Positions 53,677-63,114 of a stretch of 64,000 nt of DNA are shown piece after piece. Source of the DNA: JABMQB01 sp964408795 (lineage in GTDB: Bacteria > Bacteroidota > Bacteroidia > Bacteroidales > Prolixibacteraceae); contig CAYPAW010000058.1 of the NCBI GenBank assembly GCA_964408795.1, positions 16,404 through 80,403 on the forward strand, read 5' to 3'. The translations under genes and the position numbers were made by a program. The notes beneath the pieces were generated by a model. That model did not search any database and had not been told where the DNA came from. It was given only the letters and a program-made list of their open reading frames with translations. Position 1 is the stretch's first letter. Each line of letters starts with the position of its first letter.

Positions 53677-54531
53677 TTAGATAGCCAGGTTTTGTTTGCA
53701 GGCATCGAGCAGGAGCTCTGCATTTTGATTGGATGCATCCAGTTGGACGGCTTTTTCCAGAATATCCGCAGCTGCTTTAAATTCCGTTTTGGCTTTTTCA
53801 ACCTCAGCCGTATACGCAGCATCCGTTGTTTTCAGGGTTCCTTCGTTCACTTTCTGATTGGCAGCATTTAACACAGCCACTCCTTTTTTATAAAGGGTAT
53901 TTCCTTCAGAAACATACTCTTTAGCCAGTGCCTGACTCAGTCTTTCATCGCCCGGGAATTTTTCAACTCCCTCCATCAGGGCCTGTTTGTAAGCTGCTTC
54001 GTTCCCTTGCTTATTGTATACAACCGCCTTGTAATACTGGGCTGTTTCCCCTTTATAGTCTGATGCCACCGACTGGCTGAAAAGTTCAACTGCCTTGTCC
54101 AGCATGTTCCCTTTGTAGGCAGCTATGGCGCCGTTGTATATGGATGCGGCACCCCCATCTTCCGAGGTTTCAGCTGCTTTTTCAAAGCTCTCCACAGCTT
54201 TTGCATAATCTTCCAGTTCATTAAAGCATATTGCTTTGTACTCCCATGCTTTGGAAACATTGGCCCCAACCTCAATGGCTTTATCCAGGTACTCCACCGC
54301 CTCACTGAACCTACCTGCTTTATACCCGGCATATCCTATGTTAAAATTGATGCTTTCATCCACCTGAACATCGCCCAGGTTATTCATTGCTTCATCATAC
54401 AGCGTGAAGGCGGTTGCCCAATCCTGCGATGTCAATGCTTCGTTTGCCCGGTTGATTTTCTCAGCTGCATCCTGACCATGAACCAGCATTACCGAGAAGA
54501 GTAAAATTCCAATACTTAATCCTTTTTTCAT
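53677..54531 (-). CDS. Exported TPR-repeat protein
   Basis: 284 residues. A signal peptide (KKGLSIGILLFSVMLVHGQ) is followed by at least five TPR-like helical pairs: FTLYDEAMNNLG, FNIGYAGYKAGRFSEAVEYLDKAIEVG, WEYKAICFNELEDYAKAVESFEKAAE, YNGAIAAYKGNMLDKAVELFSQ and YYKAVVYNKQGNEAAYKQAL. The last third is helical with a final TPR-like unit. It is likely a periplasmic scaffold; the partner is unknown. Confidence 0.9.
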   Translation of the reverse strand: MKKGLSIGILLFSVMLVHGQDAAEKINRANEALTSQDWATAFTLYDEAMNNLGDVQVDESINFNIGYAGYKAGRFSEAVEYLDKAIEVGANVSKAWEYKAICFNELEDYAKAVESFEKAAETSEDGGAASIYNGAIAAYKGNMLDKAVELFSQSVASDYKGETAQYYKAVVYNKQGNEAAYKQALMEGVEKFPGDERLSQALAKEYVSEGNTLYKKGVAVLNAANQKVNEGTLKTTDAAYTAEVEKAKTEFKAAADILEKAVQLDASNQNAELLLDACKQNLAI

Positions 54532-54742
54532 TGTTCCTCTTATTTTTCGTTAGTAATCAATTATCTTTTACTGCCCTTCCTGAACTCACTTCAAAAAACC
54601 TTCGTGGCCACCAACGCATGAAAACATCACCTTTCAGTAAAATATTTTGTCATTGACTGTCTGTGCGTTGTATGTCTTCATCTTTGCAAAGTATTTTCCT
54701 GTTTTTTACTTTTCGCAGTGGGCACATTGCTTTAAAGACCGT

Positions 54743-54750
54743 CAAAAATA
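54743..54750 (-). promoter_or_regulatory. Candidate -7 box upstream of the TPR gene
   Basis: Reads TATTTTTG on the minus strand, an exact match, but 212 nt before the ATG at 54531. The 333-bp spacer 54532-54864 shows no gene. Confidence 0.35.
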
Positions 54751-54864
54751 ATAAATCTGATGTAAAATCCTACGATTTGTCGTTCAGATCATTGGATTAA
54801 TTTTTCCGGGGTCTTTGCTTTTTTTTATTTCCTATACTACAAAGGTCGTTCCATTTTTCCGTTC

Positions 54865-57054
54865 TTATTTGTCGCCCCGGGTTACCGACACAACCCCTTT
54901 AATGTTCCGGATCTTGTGCATCAGAAAATCGAGGTGTTCCAGATTGAACACGGTGATCTTCAAGACTCCTTCAAAGGTCCCTTTTCCTGAATCGATGTGA
55001 ACCGATCGTATCTGGCTTCCCAGGTCTTTGGAAATGATATGGGTCAGATCAGACAGAATCCCTTCCTGATCGGTTCCTGATACAAACAAGGTAGCCAGAA
55101 ACGAACTTCGTCCCCGGGCTCCTTTCCATCGCGCTTTCACGATTCTGTAAGGGTAACGTTCGATCATCCGGGACGCATTGGGGCAATTTTTCCGGTGAAT
55201 CTTTATGCCATCCCATACGGTTACAAAACCAAAAATATCATCCCCAAAAACAGGATTGCAACAGGGAGCCAGCTTATAGGGAACATTTTTCAGCGTATTG
55301 TCGATCACCAGGTATTCTTCACTGCTGTCGAAAGTGAGATCCTGGGTATCTTTGCCTGACAGGATCTCTTCCACTCTCGCTTTTCCTGATTCTTCTGTTT
55401 GTTCATTCAGGATGCCTTTTATTTCCAGTACATCAATCTTCCCCGTAGATATCGAACCATACAGATCGGACGCCAGTTTGACCTTGTAATGCTTTAAAAG
55501 TTTGCGAATGGCTTCATCGTTCAGGTCGATTTTCCAGTTCTTGCATTTTCTTACCAGTATCTCTCTTCCGTTGGCTGCCTCCTTTCGATGCTCTTCATCC
55601 AGGCTTGCTTTGATTTTATTTTTTGCTTTGGAAGTTACCACGAAATCCAGCCAGTCCATTTTTGGCTTTTGTTTTTTGGACGTATCCACAGCCACATAAT
55701 CTCCGTTTTTCAAGGCATGACGAAGGGTGACTTTCTTGCCGTTCACTTTTCCTCCCACGCACCGATCTCCAAGGTCTGAATGGATATCATAGGCAAAATC
55801 CAGGACGGTAGCACCGGAAGGCAGTTTTTTCAGGTCTCCCTTTGGAGTAAACACAAAGATCTCTTCTTTATACACATTGACCTTGAATTCATCGATAAAA
55901 TCGACAATGTTCATTTCGGGATTTTCCAGTATCTCGCGTATACCGTTCAGCCAGGCATCGAACTCCCGGGTTCCTTTTCCTCCTTTATACCGCCAGTGAG
56001 CAGCCAGCCCTTTTTCAGCCACTTCATCCATTCTTCGGGTTCTGATCTGAACTTCCACCCATTTCCCCCGGGGTCCCAGCACGGTTGTATGCAACGACTC
56101 ATAGCCATTCGACTTGGGAATCGTAATCCAGTCACGCAGTCGTTCCGGATTGGCCTGATACTCCTCGGTGATAACCGAATAAACCGTCCAGCAGTCACTC
56201 TTTTCATTTTCAGGCCTCGAATCCAGGATCACCCGAATCGCAAACAGATCAAAAACCTCATCAAAGGATACCTTTTTGGTTTTCATTTTATTCCATATCG
56301 AATGAATCGATTTGGCCCGGGCTTTCATGTCAAACGCAAATCCCCTGCTTTGAAGTTTTTTCTCGATGGGTTTCACAAAACCTGCCACAAAAAGGTTCCT
56401 CTCCTCTTCGGTTTCTTTGAGCCGCTCCGTAATATCCCGGCAGGCCTCAGGATTTCGGTATTTAAAACAGAGGTCCAGCAGTTCGGAGTTAATCGTATAA
56501 AGACCCAACCGGTGCGCGAGAGGAGCATATAAATGGGAAGTCTCATCTGCCAGTCTCTTTTGTGTATCGGGAGCATACCGACTGAGATTACGCATTACCT
56601 GCAACCGGTCGGCTATTTTGATCAGGATCACCCTGACATCGCCGGCAAGCGCCAGCAAAAGATGCCGGTAATTCTCAGGATGAAGGGCTACGGTGTCCGT
56701 CCCCAGAGCATTGATCTTCTTCATGCCTTCCAGGATGATCTCCACCGGATGCCCAAACCGCCTGTTTACTTCCTCAGAATCAACCCTTTTTGCAAGCGGT
56801 GCATACATCAGATTATGCAACAATCCGGCAACAACAGAATCATGGCCCAGACCAATCTCGGAAGCCACAATGAGGGCTACATCCAGGGAATGATTCAAAA
56901 TTAATTCGCCCGTGGAAAAACATGCCTCGTCCAACACCGAACGGGCATACCGAAAGGCCTTTTCAACTCCGGCAACGGATCCCTCTTCGCACCCCTCGCT
57001 GCAATGCTGAACCAATTCCTGGTATCTTGCTGTGGTTTCTTCAGACAAACTCAT
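54865..57054 (-). CDS. RelA/SpoT-family (p)ppGpp synthetase with degenerate hydrolase domain
   Basis: 729 residues. Order: HD-like domain (40-190), synthetase domain (AKSIHSIWNKMKTK, FDLFAIRVIL, SNGYESLHTTVLG, EVQIRTRRMDEVAEKG), TGS domain (IFVFTPKGDLKKLPSGATVLDFAYDIHS), a conserved-Cys region (APCCNPVFGDDIFG) and an ACT domain. Synthetase residues look intact. The hydrolase motif HDxxED is lost: the chain reads LLHNLMYAPL, and LHNMR is LQVMR, so ppGpp hydrolysis is unlikely. It would be a RelA-like synthetase needing a separate hydrolase. Its promoter is at 57075. Confidence 0.93.
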   Translation of the reverse strand: MSLSEETTARYQELVQHCSEGCEEGSVAGVEKAFRYARSVLDEACFSTGELILNHSLDVALIVASEIGLGHDSVVAGLLHNLMYAPLAKRVDSEEVNRRFGHPVEIILEGMKKINALGTDTVALHPENYRHLLLALAGDVRVILIKIADRLQVMRNLSRYAPDTQKRLADETSHLYAPLAHRLGLYTINSELLDLCFKYRNPEACRDITERLKETEEERNLFVAGFVKPIEKKLQSRGFAFDMKARAKSIHSIWNKMKTKKVSFDEVFDLFAIRVILDSRPENEKSDCWTVYSVITEEYQANPERLRDWITIPKSNGYESLHTTVLGPRGKWVEVQIRTRRMDEVAEKGLAAHWRYKGGKGTREFDAWLNGIREILENPEMNIVDFIDEFKVNVYKEEIFVFTPKGDLKKLPSGATVLDFAYDIHSDLGDRCVGGKVNGKKVTLRHALKNGDYVAVDTSKKQKPKMDWLDFVVTSKAKNKIKASLDEEHRKEAANGREILVRKCKNWKIDLNDEAIRKLLKHYKVKLASDLYGSISTGKIDVLEIKGILNEQTEESGKARVEEILSGKDTQDLTFDSSEEYLVIDNTLKNVPYKLAPCCNPVFGDDIFGFVTVWDGIKIHRKNCPNASRMIERYPYRIVKARWKGARGRSSFLATLFVSGTDQEGILSDLTHIISKDLGSQIRSVHIDSGKGTFEGVLKITVFNLEHLDFLMHKIRNIKGVVSVTRGDK

Positions 57055-57074
57055 CGCTTCTTTCGATCGTACTG

Positions 57075-57082
57075 CAAAAATA
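57075..57082 (-). promoter_or_regulatory. -7 box of the Rel gene
   Basis: Reads TATTTTTG on the minus strand, an exact match, 20 nt before the ATG. Confidence 0.55.
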
Positions 57083-57453
57083 AAAAAGAAAACAGTTGAA
57101 AACTGAAAAAATTACTGCCTTTTAACCGGACAATCAACCCCGGTAAATCTTTCCACGGAAAATGACAAAATTCATGCAATCTTACCAAAAAAAACCTTCA
57201 GCATCCATCCGCTGAATAAACAATGAACCCCTGCTTTTCAGTACATTAAAAAATGATTTTCCTTTGAGTAAATAAAATATGAACGATATATAGTATAAAA
57301 AAGAGGACTGGAAACACGAAAGAGATGCATGATATGCAACATATGTAACACTATTGACAGATAATTTACACTCTTCTTTTTCCATCTTTTTTGCTAAAAA
57401 CTAAAATTATTGTCATCTTTGTTAACCTATCATAAACTTTTAAAACTAATATT
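57083..57453. other. AT-rich spacer before the T9SS protein gene
   Basis: No gene is visible. CATCTTTG at about 57414-57421 is one mismatch from the -7 consensus and lies 33 nt before the ATG at 57454. Confidence 0.4.
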
Positions 57454-60400
57454 ATGAGATTAAAACTTTTACTTCTTTTATTTTTTGTAGCATCCGGTGT
57501 CCTGAGCCTAAAGGCGCAGTACGATTATGTATATAATCCTGACACCATAAGGAACCTGGTCATTTCGGAAGCCAGGATGGATGAGCATCACTGGTCCTAC
57601 ATTGAATTAAGCAATGTAGGCAGCGATCCGATTAACCTGGGGTCTTTCGAGCTGGGTAACTTAACCTCATGGACCCTTCCATGGCCGCTTCCGGATGCTG
57701 AGAATGCAGACCATGCAGTTCCTGAGTACCTCAGGATCAAGCTACCCAACAAGATTTTATGGCCCGGGGATTGCTTCGTTGCAGGGACCGTTGCTGACCT
57801 GGCTACAAAAATGGTGCAGATAGATCCTGAAAGATGGGAAGGCAGACTCCAGACCCAGGAGGACATCTGGGATAAGTTGGATCTGCAACTTCACATTCCC
57901 AAAACCGAATGGGGAGATTATACCGTTGCTAAATTCCAAAATAAATGGAAAGACGGAACCGATTTCGACAGTGTTTCTCCCTACGGAGCTTCCGCACTGG
58001 AAACATGGAGCGGAAGAGATGTCTTTTTTATCAGGCAGCACCTTGCTGAAGGGGATTCTATAGTAGTGGATGAAGTAAACGGCGACTTCTCAAGAAACGG
58101 ATTTCCCCCTGTCGGACCGAGGGATGTTGCCGGGGTCGAAAATGCCACCGCAACCCATGTCCTGGTACGTAAATATTCGGTCAAAGAAGGCGATTTGTTC
58201 GGCGACGACTGGCAGGATCAGGTGGGTGTAGACATTGAAGACTCCCAGTGGATCCCGATCCCGCGCCCAAGAAACGGATTCGGAAAGGAAGGCATTAAAG
58301 TCAAATCATTCTGGACCATCGGAAACCATGGCGACTATCACCTGAGCCCGCAAACTTTCACCTCGGATGCAATCGAAGTGAACTTTACCGATACCGTGAT
58401 GACCGTTCCATGGGGTACCCGGAACGATTACAACATCATGAATTACTTCAATGAAGCACCGGGTATCGCTTGGTCATACGACTTTTCACCCAACCGTGAA
58501 GATTCCGCCTTCTCATCAGCCCGCACAGGGGATGTACTGAATCTCTATGTGTGCGGTAATTCACTGGAATTGTGGCACTTCGATATCGTGGTGGCCGAAC
58601 CTACCGACGATGCCAATATTGTCATTCCGAAGAATTCCATGGCCCATGATCTCTACGGAGCCCGTTTTTTCCAAAATACCCAACCTTTCCATGTTACGGA
58701 AGGAGCTTTTGGGATGGATACCATTTACGATGTGGGATTCAACACCCGTATCGATACCTTGTTGAAATATTTGGAAAAAGCACCTGAAGCTTCATGGGTA
58801 GTTGAAACCGTTGACGGTGTTGAACGGCCGGATCTGAAAGACGGAGACAAGTTGGTAGTTACAGCGAAAAACGGTGCCAAGAAGACCTACTACATTAAGG
58901 TAGACGATTTCTTACCTTCTCACAATGCTTACCTGTCATCCATTACCTGGCCCGATATTCCTGATTTTTACCGTGGACTGTTTGGATGGGTAGGAGATAC
59001 CATTCCGGGATTCTCAAACACCCAGTATGACTACACGGTTTCGGTACCGCCCGATGTAGATGGCGTACCTGCGTTGATAGCCAAACCCCAGGCGTTGAAT
59101 ACCAAGGTAGACATATCCCGGTTGACCAATCTGTATGGCTCAAAGGCAGAACGCACCATAAAATTCTTAACAACCGCTGAGGATGATTCAACGACACGCA
59201 CCTATTCTGTGACCCTTGAGAAAGAAAAAGCTACGGATGATATTCAGCCCTTCTTTGGGGAACCGTTCTTCTCACAGCGAGCCATGAGGGCCTATTGGGG
59301 TCCGGCAGCCTGGGAAGTATGCAACCCGGGGAACCAACCGCTGGATCTGAGCGGTTACATGATTGTCAAAGACGGAGGATGGGAAGGGACTCCGGCCGCC
59401 GCTCTTGAGGCAGGGTTAACACCCGATGACTGGGGAAACCGTTATAGCAAGTACATCCCTGGATACGTATGGCAAAGTGAAGCCGAATGGCAGGTACAAC
59501 CGGGTATTGCCGTGTATGACGATGGAGCCGTAGATCCCTGGGTACAACCTGGCGATGTCTTTGTAATGGCTGCATTAGGTGCCGGGAATATGAGTTGGTT
59601 GAATGTCATAACATTCGATATCGATGTGGATTTCTGGAACAACCCGTGGGGCGACACAACCCTGGGAATGTACGGAACAAACCCGGTTCAGGCCTGGTGG
59701 GATAATACCTATTACCTATTCAAAATCAAGGAAGGTCTTACCAAAGATTCCATTTTGAATGGTTGGAAACCCGTTGGCGATCCCAATGACTTTGAACTGA
59801 TCGATGTATTCGGATATGGCGACGGAACGCGCTGGGAGATAACAGACCATGACAGAACTCCTATCGAAGCACATCCATGCGACCAGGTAGAACGTTATAT
59901 CAGGAAACCCCATATCTGGCATGGAAATACGGAATACGGAGCCGCCTTCGGAGACGAAGAGAACAACAGCGAATATACCTGGGAAAACCGTGCTACCTGG
60001 GGCGCTCAGGGAATCGGTTGGGATACAGACGTTAAAATGCCTTTCGCAGGCCTTGGCGTCCATACATTCGACCCGGTAACCGTCTACCGATCTTTCATTA
60101 CTTCTTCTGTATACAAAGTAAGCCCGGGATATACCGATGAAACCATCAAAGGAGTAGTTGAAGGTACAACCGTAGACCAATTCCTGCTTAACATCAACAA
60201 AGAAGACCAAGGCCAGGTACTAACCGTGAAGAGTGGGGAAACGGCATTGGCCGGAACCGACCCGATCAGCAACGGAGATATCCTGGAAGTAGTTTCTGCC
60301 AACGGCGAAAATACCACCCAGTACGTACTTGAAGTATCGGAAGGCGGATTGAACAACGATGCGGAACTGACTTCCGATGTATATACCGTTTCTGAAAGCG

Positions 60401-61422
60401 GTGCCGAAGGAACCATCGAAGGAATTGCCTGGAATGCCCTACTGGCCGATGTACTGGCAAACGTTGCCCTGTCGGATCCGAACGCATCCCTGACCGTTGT
60501 GGATGAAAACGACAAATATGTCTCCACAAAATCATTGATGTACGATTCAACCTATACCAATGTATTGGTTAATGACCAGACATTCTTCGAAGTAGTTGCT
60601 GAAGACGGAAAAACAACCATTCTGTACAAACTGGTTGTGGATGCAGCTTCAAGCGATGCCTATGTTACATCGAGTGTATATTGGGTTGATCAGGAAGCTG
60701 CCAACATTATGTTTGTACCCAGGAATACCGCTGTTACCGCATTGCTGGCTAACCTGGTTCCTGCACCGGGAGCAACCGTAGAGATCATTGACAAATTAGG
60801 CAACGACCGGGTTCTGGGAGATATTTATCAGGATGACAAAGTGGTAGTTACCGCTGCCGACGGTGTTACTGTAAAAACATACTATCTGTCCATGTTGATA
60901 CAAAACGCCGGTCTGGGTGAAATAACGAATTACCTGGCTTATGTACTATCCGATGTATATACCGTAGACCAGGTTGCCATGACCATTAGCGGAGATAACC
61001 TTACCGGGGAATGCCTGCGGACTACCTTCCTGAATAACCTGATCCCTGCAATGGGCGCTACCGTTACAGTTCTGACCGCTGACAACATTGAAAGCACCTC
61101 AGAAGATCTCAATGGAGGCGATAAGGTTCAGGTTACAGCCATGGACGGCGAAACCGTGGTTATTTATGCCATTCATTTTGCCGTATCTGCAAACGACCTG
61201 TCACAAAATGGTCCTACCCTGTATCCGAACCCAACAACCGGCAGGATTTATATCGATGGAATGGAAAGTGGAAACAGAATCCGTGTATTCAATGCAATGG
61301 GCGCTGTAATCCATGATATGGTTGCTTCAAGCAGCAAAGTATCTATCTCTCTCGATCATGTCCCTGCTGGTATGTATCTGGTTACTGCTGCTGATACGAA
61401 ATTTAAAGTGATCAAAAAATAA
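57454..61422 (+). CDS. Large secreted T9SS-exported protein with repeated beta-sandwich modules
   Basis: 1322 residues. A signal peptide (LLLLLFFVASGVLSLKAQ) leads into a lamin-tail-like domain (LVISEARMDEHHWSYIELSNVG). A cadherin-like beta-sandwich region sits at about residues 490-590 (FSNTQYDYTVSVP). Four modules of about 90-99 residues follow (starting near 60103, 60373, 60670 and 60948), each beginning with a SxVYxV strand and ending in GDxLxVxAxDGxxxxYxLxV. The last 75 residues are a type A T9SS sorting domain (LYPNPTTGRIYI ... VPAGMYLVT). It is probably a surface-anchored or secreted protein; no catalytic domain is recognised. Confidence 0.85.
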   Translation: MRLKLLLLLFFVASGVLSLKAQYDYVYNPDTIRNLVISEARMDEHHWSYIELSNVGSDPINLGSFELGNLTSWTLPWPLPDAENADHAVPEYLRIKLPNKILWPGDCFVAGTVADLATKMVQIDPERWEGRLQTQEDIWDKLDLQLHIPKTEWGDYTVAKFQNKWKDGTDFDSVSPYGASALETWSGRDVFFIRQHLAEGDSIVVDEVNGDFSRNGFPPVGPRDVAGVENATATHVLVRKYSVKEGDLFGDDWQDQVGVDIEDSQWIPIPRPRNGFGKEGIKVKSFWTIGNHGDYHLSPQTFTSDAIEVNFTDTVMTVPWGTRNDYNIMNYFNEAPGIAWSYDFSPNREDSAFSSARTGDVLNLYVCGNSLELWHFDIVVAEPTDDANIVIPKNSMAHDLYGARFFQNTQPFHVTEGAFGMDTIYDVGFNTRIDTLLKYLEKAPEASWVVETVDGVERPDLKDGDKLVVTAKNGAKKTYYIKVDDFLPSHNAYLSSITWPDIPDFYRGLFGWVGDTIPGFSNTQYDYTVSVPPDVDGVPALIAKPQALNTKVDISRLTNLYGSKAERTIKFLTTAEDDSTTRTYSVTLEKEKATDDIQPFFGEPFFSQRAMRAYWGPAAWEVCNPGNQPLDLSGYMIVKDGGWEGTPAAALEAGLTPDDWGNRYSKYIPGYVWQSEAEWQVQPGIAVYDDGAVDPWVQPGDVFVMAALGAGNMSWLNVITFDIDVDFWNNPWGDTTLGMYGTNPVQAWWDNTYYLFKIKEGLTKDSILNGWKPVGDPNDFELIDVFGYGDGTRWEITDHDRTPIEAHPCDQVERYIRKPHIWHGNTEYGAAFGDEENNSEYTWENRATWGAQGIGWDTDVKMPFAGLGVHTFDPVTVYRSFITSSVYKVSPGYTDETIKGVVEGTTVDQFLLNINKEDQGQVLTVKSGETALAGTDPISNGDILEVVSANGENTTQYVLEVSEGGLNNDAELTSDVYTVSESGAEGTIEGIAWNALLADVLANVALSDPNASLTVVDENDKYVSTKSLMYDSTYTNVLVNDQTFFEVVAEDGKTTILYKLVVDAASSDAYVTSSVYWVDQEAANIMFVPRNTAVTALLANLVPAPGATVEIIDKLGNDRVLGDIYQDDKVVVTAADGVTVKTYYLSMLIQNAGLGEITNYLAYVLSDVYTVDQVAMTISGDNLTGECLRTTFLNNLIPAMGATVTVLTADNIESTSEDLNGGDKVQVTAMDGETVVIYAIHFAVSANDLSQNGPTLYPNPTTGRIYIDGMESGNRIRVFNAMGAVIHDMVASSSKVSISLDHVPAGMYLVTAADTKFKVIKK

Positions 61423-61450
61423 TTTTTTCTGATCCGATACATAAAAAAAA

Positions 61451-61478
61451 GAGCCTGAATCTCAGGCTCTTTTTTTTT
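61451..61478 (+). terminator. Terminator of the T9SS protein gene
   Basis: GAGCCTGA (61451-61458) pairs with TCAGGCTC (61462-61469) around three bases, followed by nine T. Confidence 0.93.
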
Positions 61479-61691
61479 CTGAATCCAATACATCCCCATG
61501 CAGATCAGGTTAAAACACGATCAAAACAGCAAACAAATGAAACGTCCATGAAAATTATCCCGCAAACACAAACGATTTTAATCCCGGAAGTTCTCTGTTG
61601 CTTTGGGTTTCGCTTGGCTCAATGCCCTGCCATAAAGGCTTTGTAAAAATGCAGTCAGCAGAACAAAGCCAATTAACGAGAATTATAGACA

Positions 61692-61754
61692 TTGAACATG
61701 CATTGATGATGTAATATGTCAGAAATAGAAGATCTTGAATTAATTTTTACGCAC
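61692..61754 (+). repeat. 66-nt upstream element, copy C (before the GH5 gene)
   Basis: Starts TTGAACATGCATTGATGATG, contains GAAATAG and AGATCTTGAATT, and ends at the ATG 61755. It is the most diverged of the three copies. The rest of the spacer 61479-61691 shows no gene. Confidence 0.6.
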
Positions 61755-62726
61755 ATGAAAACACACGCAATTCTTTCTTTTGTAATGTTCCTTCTATGCA
61801 TAACAAAGCTGGTGCAGGGGCAACCCGTTAAAGAGCATGGTGCTCTTTCAGTGCATGGAACAGACCTGGTTAATCAGAAAGGCCAAACAATTATGCTTCA
61901 GGGCGTAAGTTACGGCTGGCATAATTTCTGGCCCCGCTTTTATACCGAAGAATCGGTTCGATGGCTTCGTGATGATTGGGCCTGTTCCGTAATCCGGGCT
62001 GCTATGGGCGTTGAGCCCAACCGGGGCTATATACAATCACCCGACTGGTCGAAAGAAAAAATCGAAACAGTGATCCGGGGAGCAATTGAAAACGATGTAT
62101 ACGTGATCATTGACTGGCATAGTCACCATATCCGGTTGGAAGAAGCCAAAAAATTCTTTTCGGAAATGGCAGAAAAATACGGCGAATATCCCCATGTGAT
62201 CTATGAAATCTACAATGAACCGGAAAGAGATACCTGGTCTGAGGTGAAGGCCTATTCCATCGAAATGATTCAAACCATCCGGGAAATGGACCCCGATAAC
62301 ATCATTCTTGTGGGGAATCCCCATTGGGATCAGGATGTACATATTGTAGCCGATGACCCGATAACCGGCTATGAAAACATCATGTATACGTTGCATTTCT
62401 ATGCGGCCACACACAAACAGTCACTGCGTGAACGGGGTACCTATGCTCTCGAAAAAGGAATCCCCCTGTTTGTTTCCGAGTCAGCCGGAATGCTCCATAC
62501 CGGGGATGGTCCTCTGAACTATGATGAATGGCATAAATGGATCACCTGGATGCAGGAAAATAAAGTCAGCTGGATCTCTTGGTCCATATCCGATAAGGAT
62601 GAAACCTGTTCCATGCTCAAAAAAAGTGCTTCCCCCGAAGGAAACTGGACCGAAGAGGATCTCAAAGAATCGGGAATCAAAACCCGGGAATTGCTAAGAA
62701 GATTTGCCGGCAAAGAAGAAAAGTAA
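61755..62726 (+). CDS. GH5-family glycoside hydrolase (endoglucanase-like), secreted
   Basis: 323 residues from ATG 61755; an ATG at 61716 lies inside the repeated upstream element and is rejected. The signal peptide is FVMFLLCITKLVQGQ. The (beta/alpha)8 fold shows the GH5 motifs LQGVSYGWHNFWP, VIIDWHSHH, the acid/base Glu in YEIYNEPE and the nucleophile Glu in PLFVSESAG; WISWSISDK is the last strand. It probably cuts beta-1,4-glucans. It follows the T9SS gene but has its own terminator-separated leader. Confidence 0.93.
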   Translation: MKTHAILSFVMFLLCITKLVQGQPVKEHGALSVHGTDLVNQKGQTIMLQGVSYGWHNFWPRFYTEESVRWLRDDWACSVIRAAMGVEPNRGYIQSPDWSKEKIETVIRGAIENDVYVIIDWHSHHIRLEEAKKFFSEMAEKYGEYPHVIYEIYNEPERDTWSEVKAYSIEMIQTIREMDPDNIILVGNPHWDQDVHIVADDPITGYENIMYTLHFYAATHKQSLRERGTYALEKGIPLFVSESAGMLHTGDGPLNYDEWHKWITWMQENKVSWISWSISDKDETCSMLKKSASPEGNWTEEDLKESGIKTRELLRRFAGKEEK

Positions 62727-62887
62727 AAACATCAGCTGAGGTATGAAACGAACATGTACTTTTTTAATCAAAAGTTCGCCAAAGGCAATGATTAAAAGAA
62801 GTTCATGTGAGAACAAAGCGGTTCCATACGTTCTTAAATTTAGGATTAAGTTATGGGACTAATTATAAATTTTAAACGTATGAAATT

Positions 62888-63037
62888 ATGCAGATTCTGG
62901 GAATATCTTCCTTCGACAAATCGCCGATAAAAGAACTGTTAACAGAACCACAGGTCAACCAAGATGTCAAAGAACAATATAATCTATTTAGCTTTAAAAA
63001 ATTAACGCATCAGCACTATTTCAACATGAATTTTTGA
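62888..63037 (+). CDS. Possible small protein or gene fragment of 49 residues
   Basis: Within the AT-rich 388-bp spacer 62727-63114 one short frame runs ATG to TGA (MQILGISSFDKSPIKELL ... NMNF). No ribosome-binding site or family is recognised. It could be chance, a small protein of the following locus or a relic. The rest of the spacer shows no gene. Confidence 0.25.
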   Translation: MQILGISSFDKSPIKELLTEPQVNQDVKEQYNLFSFKKLTHQHYFNMNF

Positions 63038-63114
63038 ATGTATCACAATACCAGAATTAATTCGAATAAAAATGTAAAATTTGTATCTTAGTGGTTTTCA
63101 GGAGAAATTAAACC

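Noticed and set aside
55780..56532. Plus-strand open frame of 250 codons opposite the Rel gene
   Set aside because: It is antisense to the conserved synthetase and TGS domains and has no recognisable protein features.
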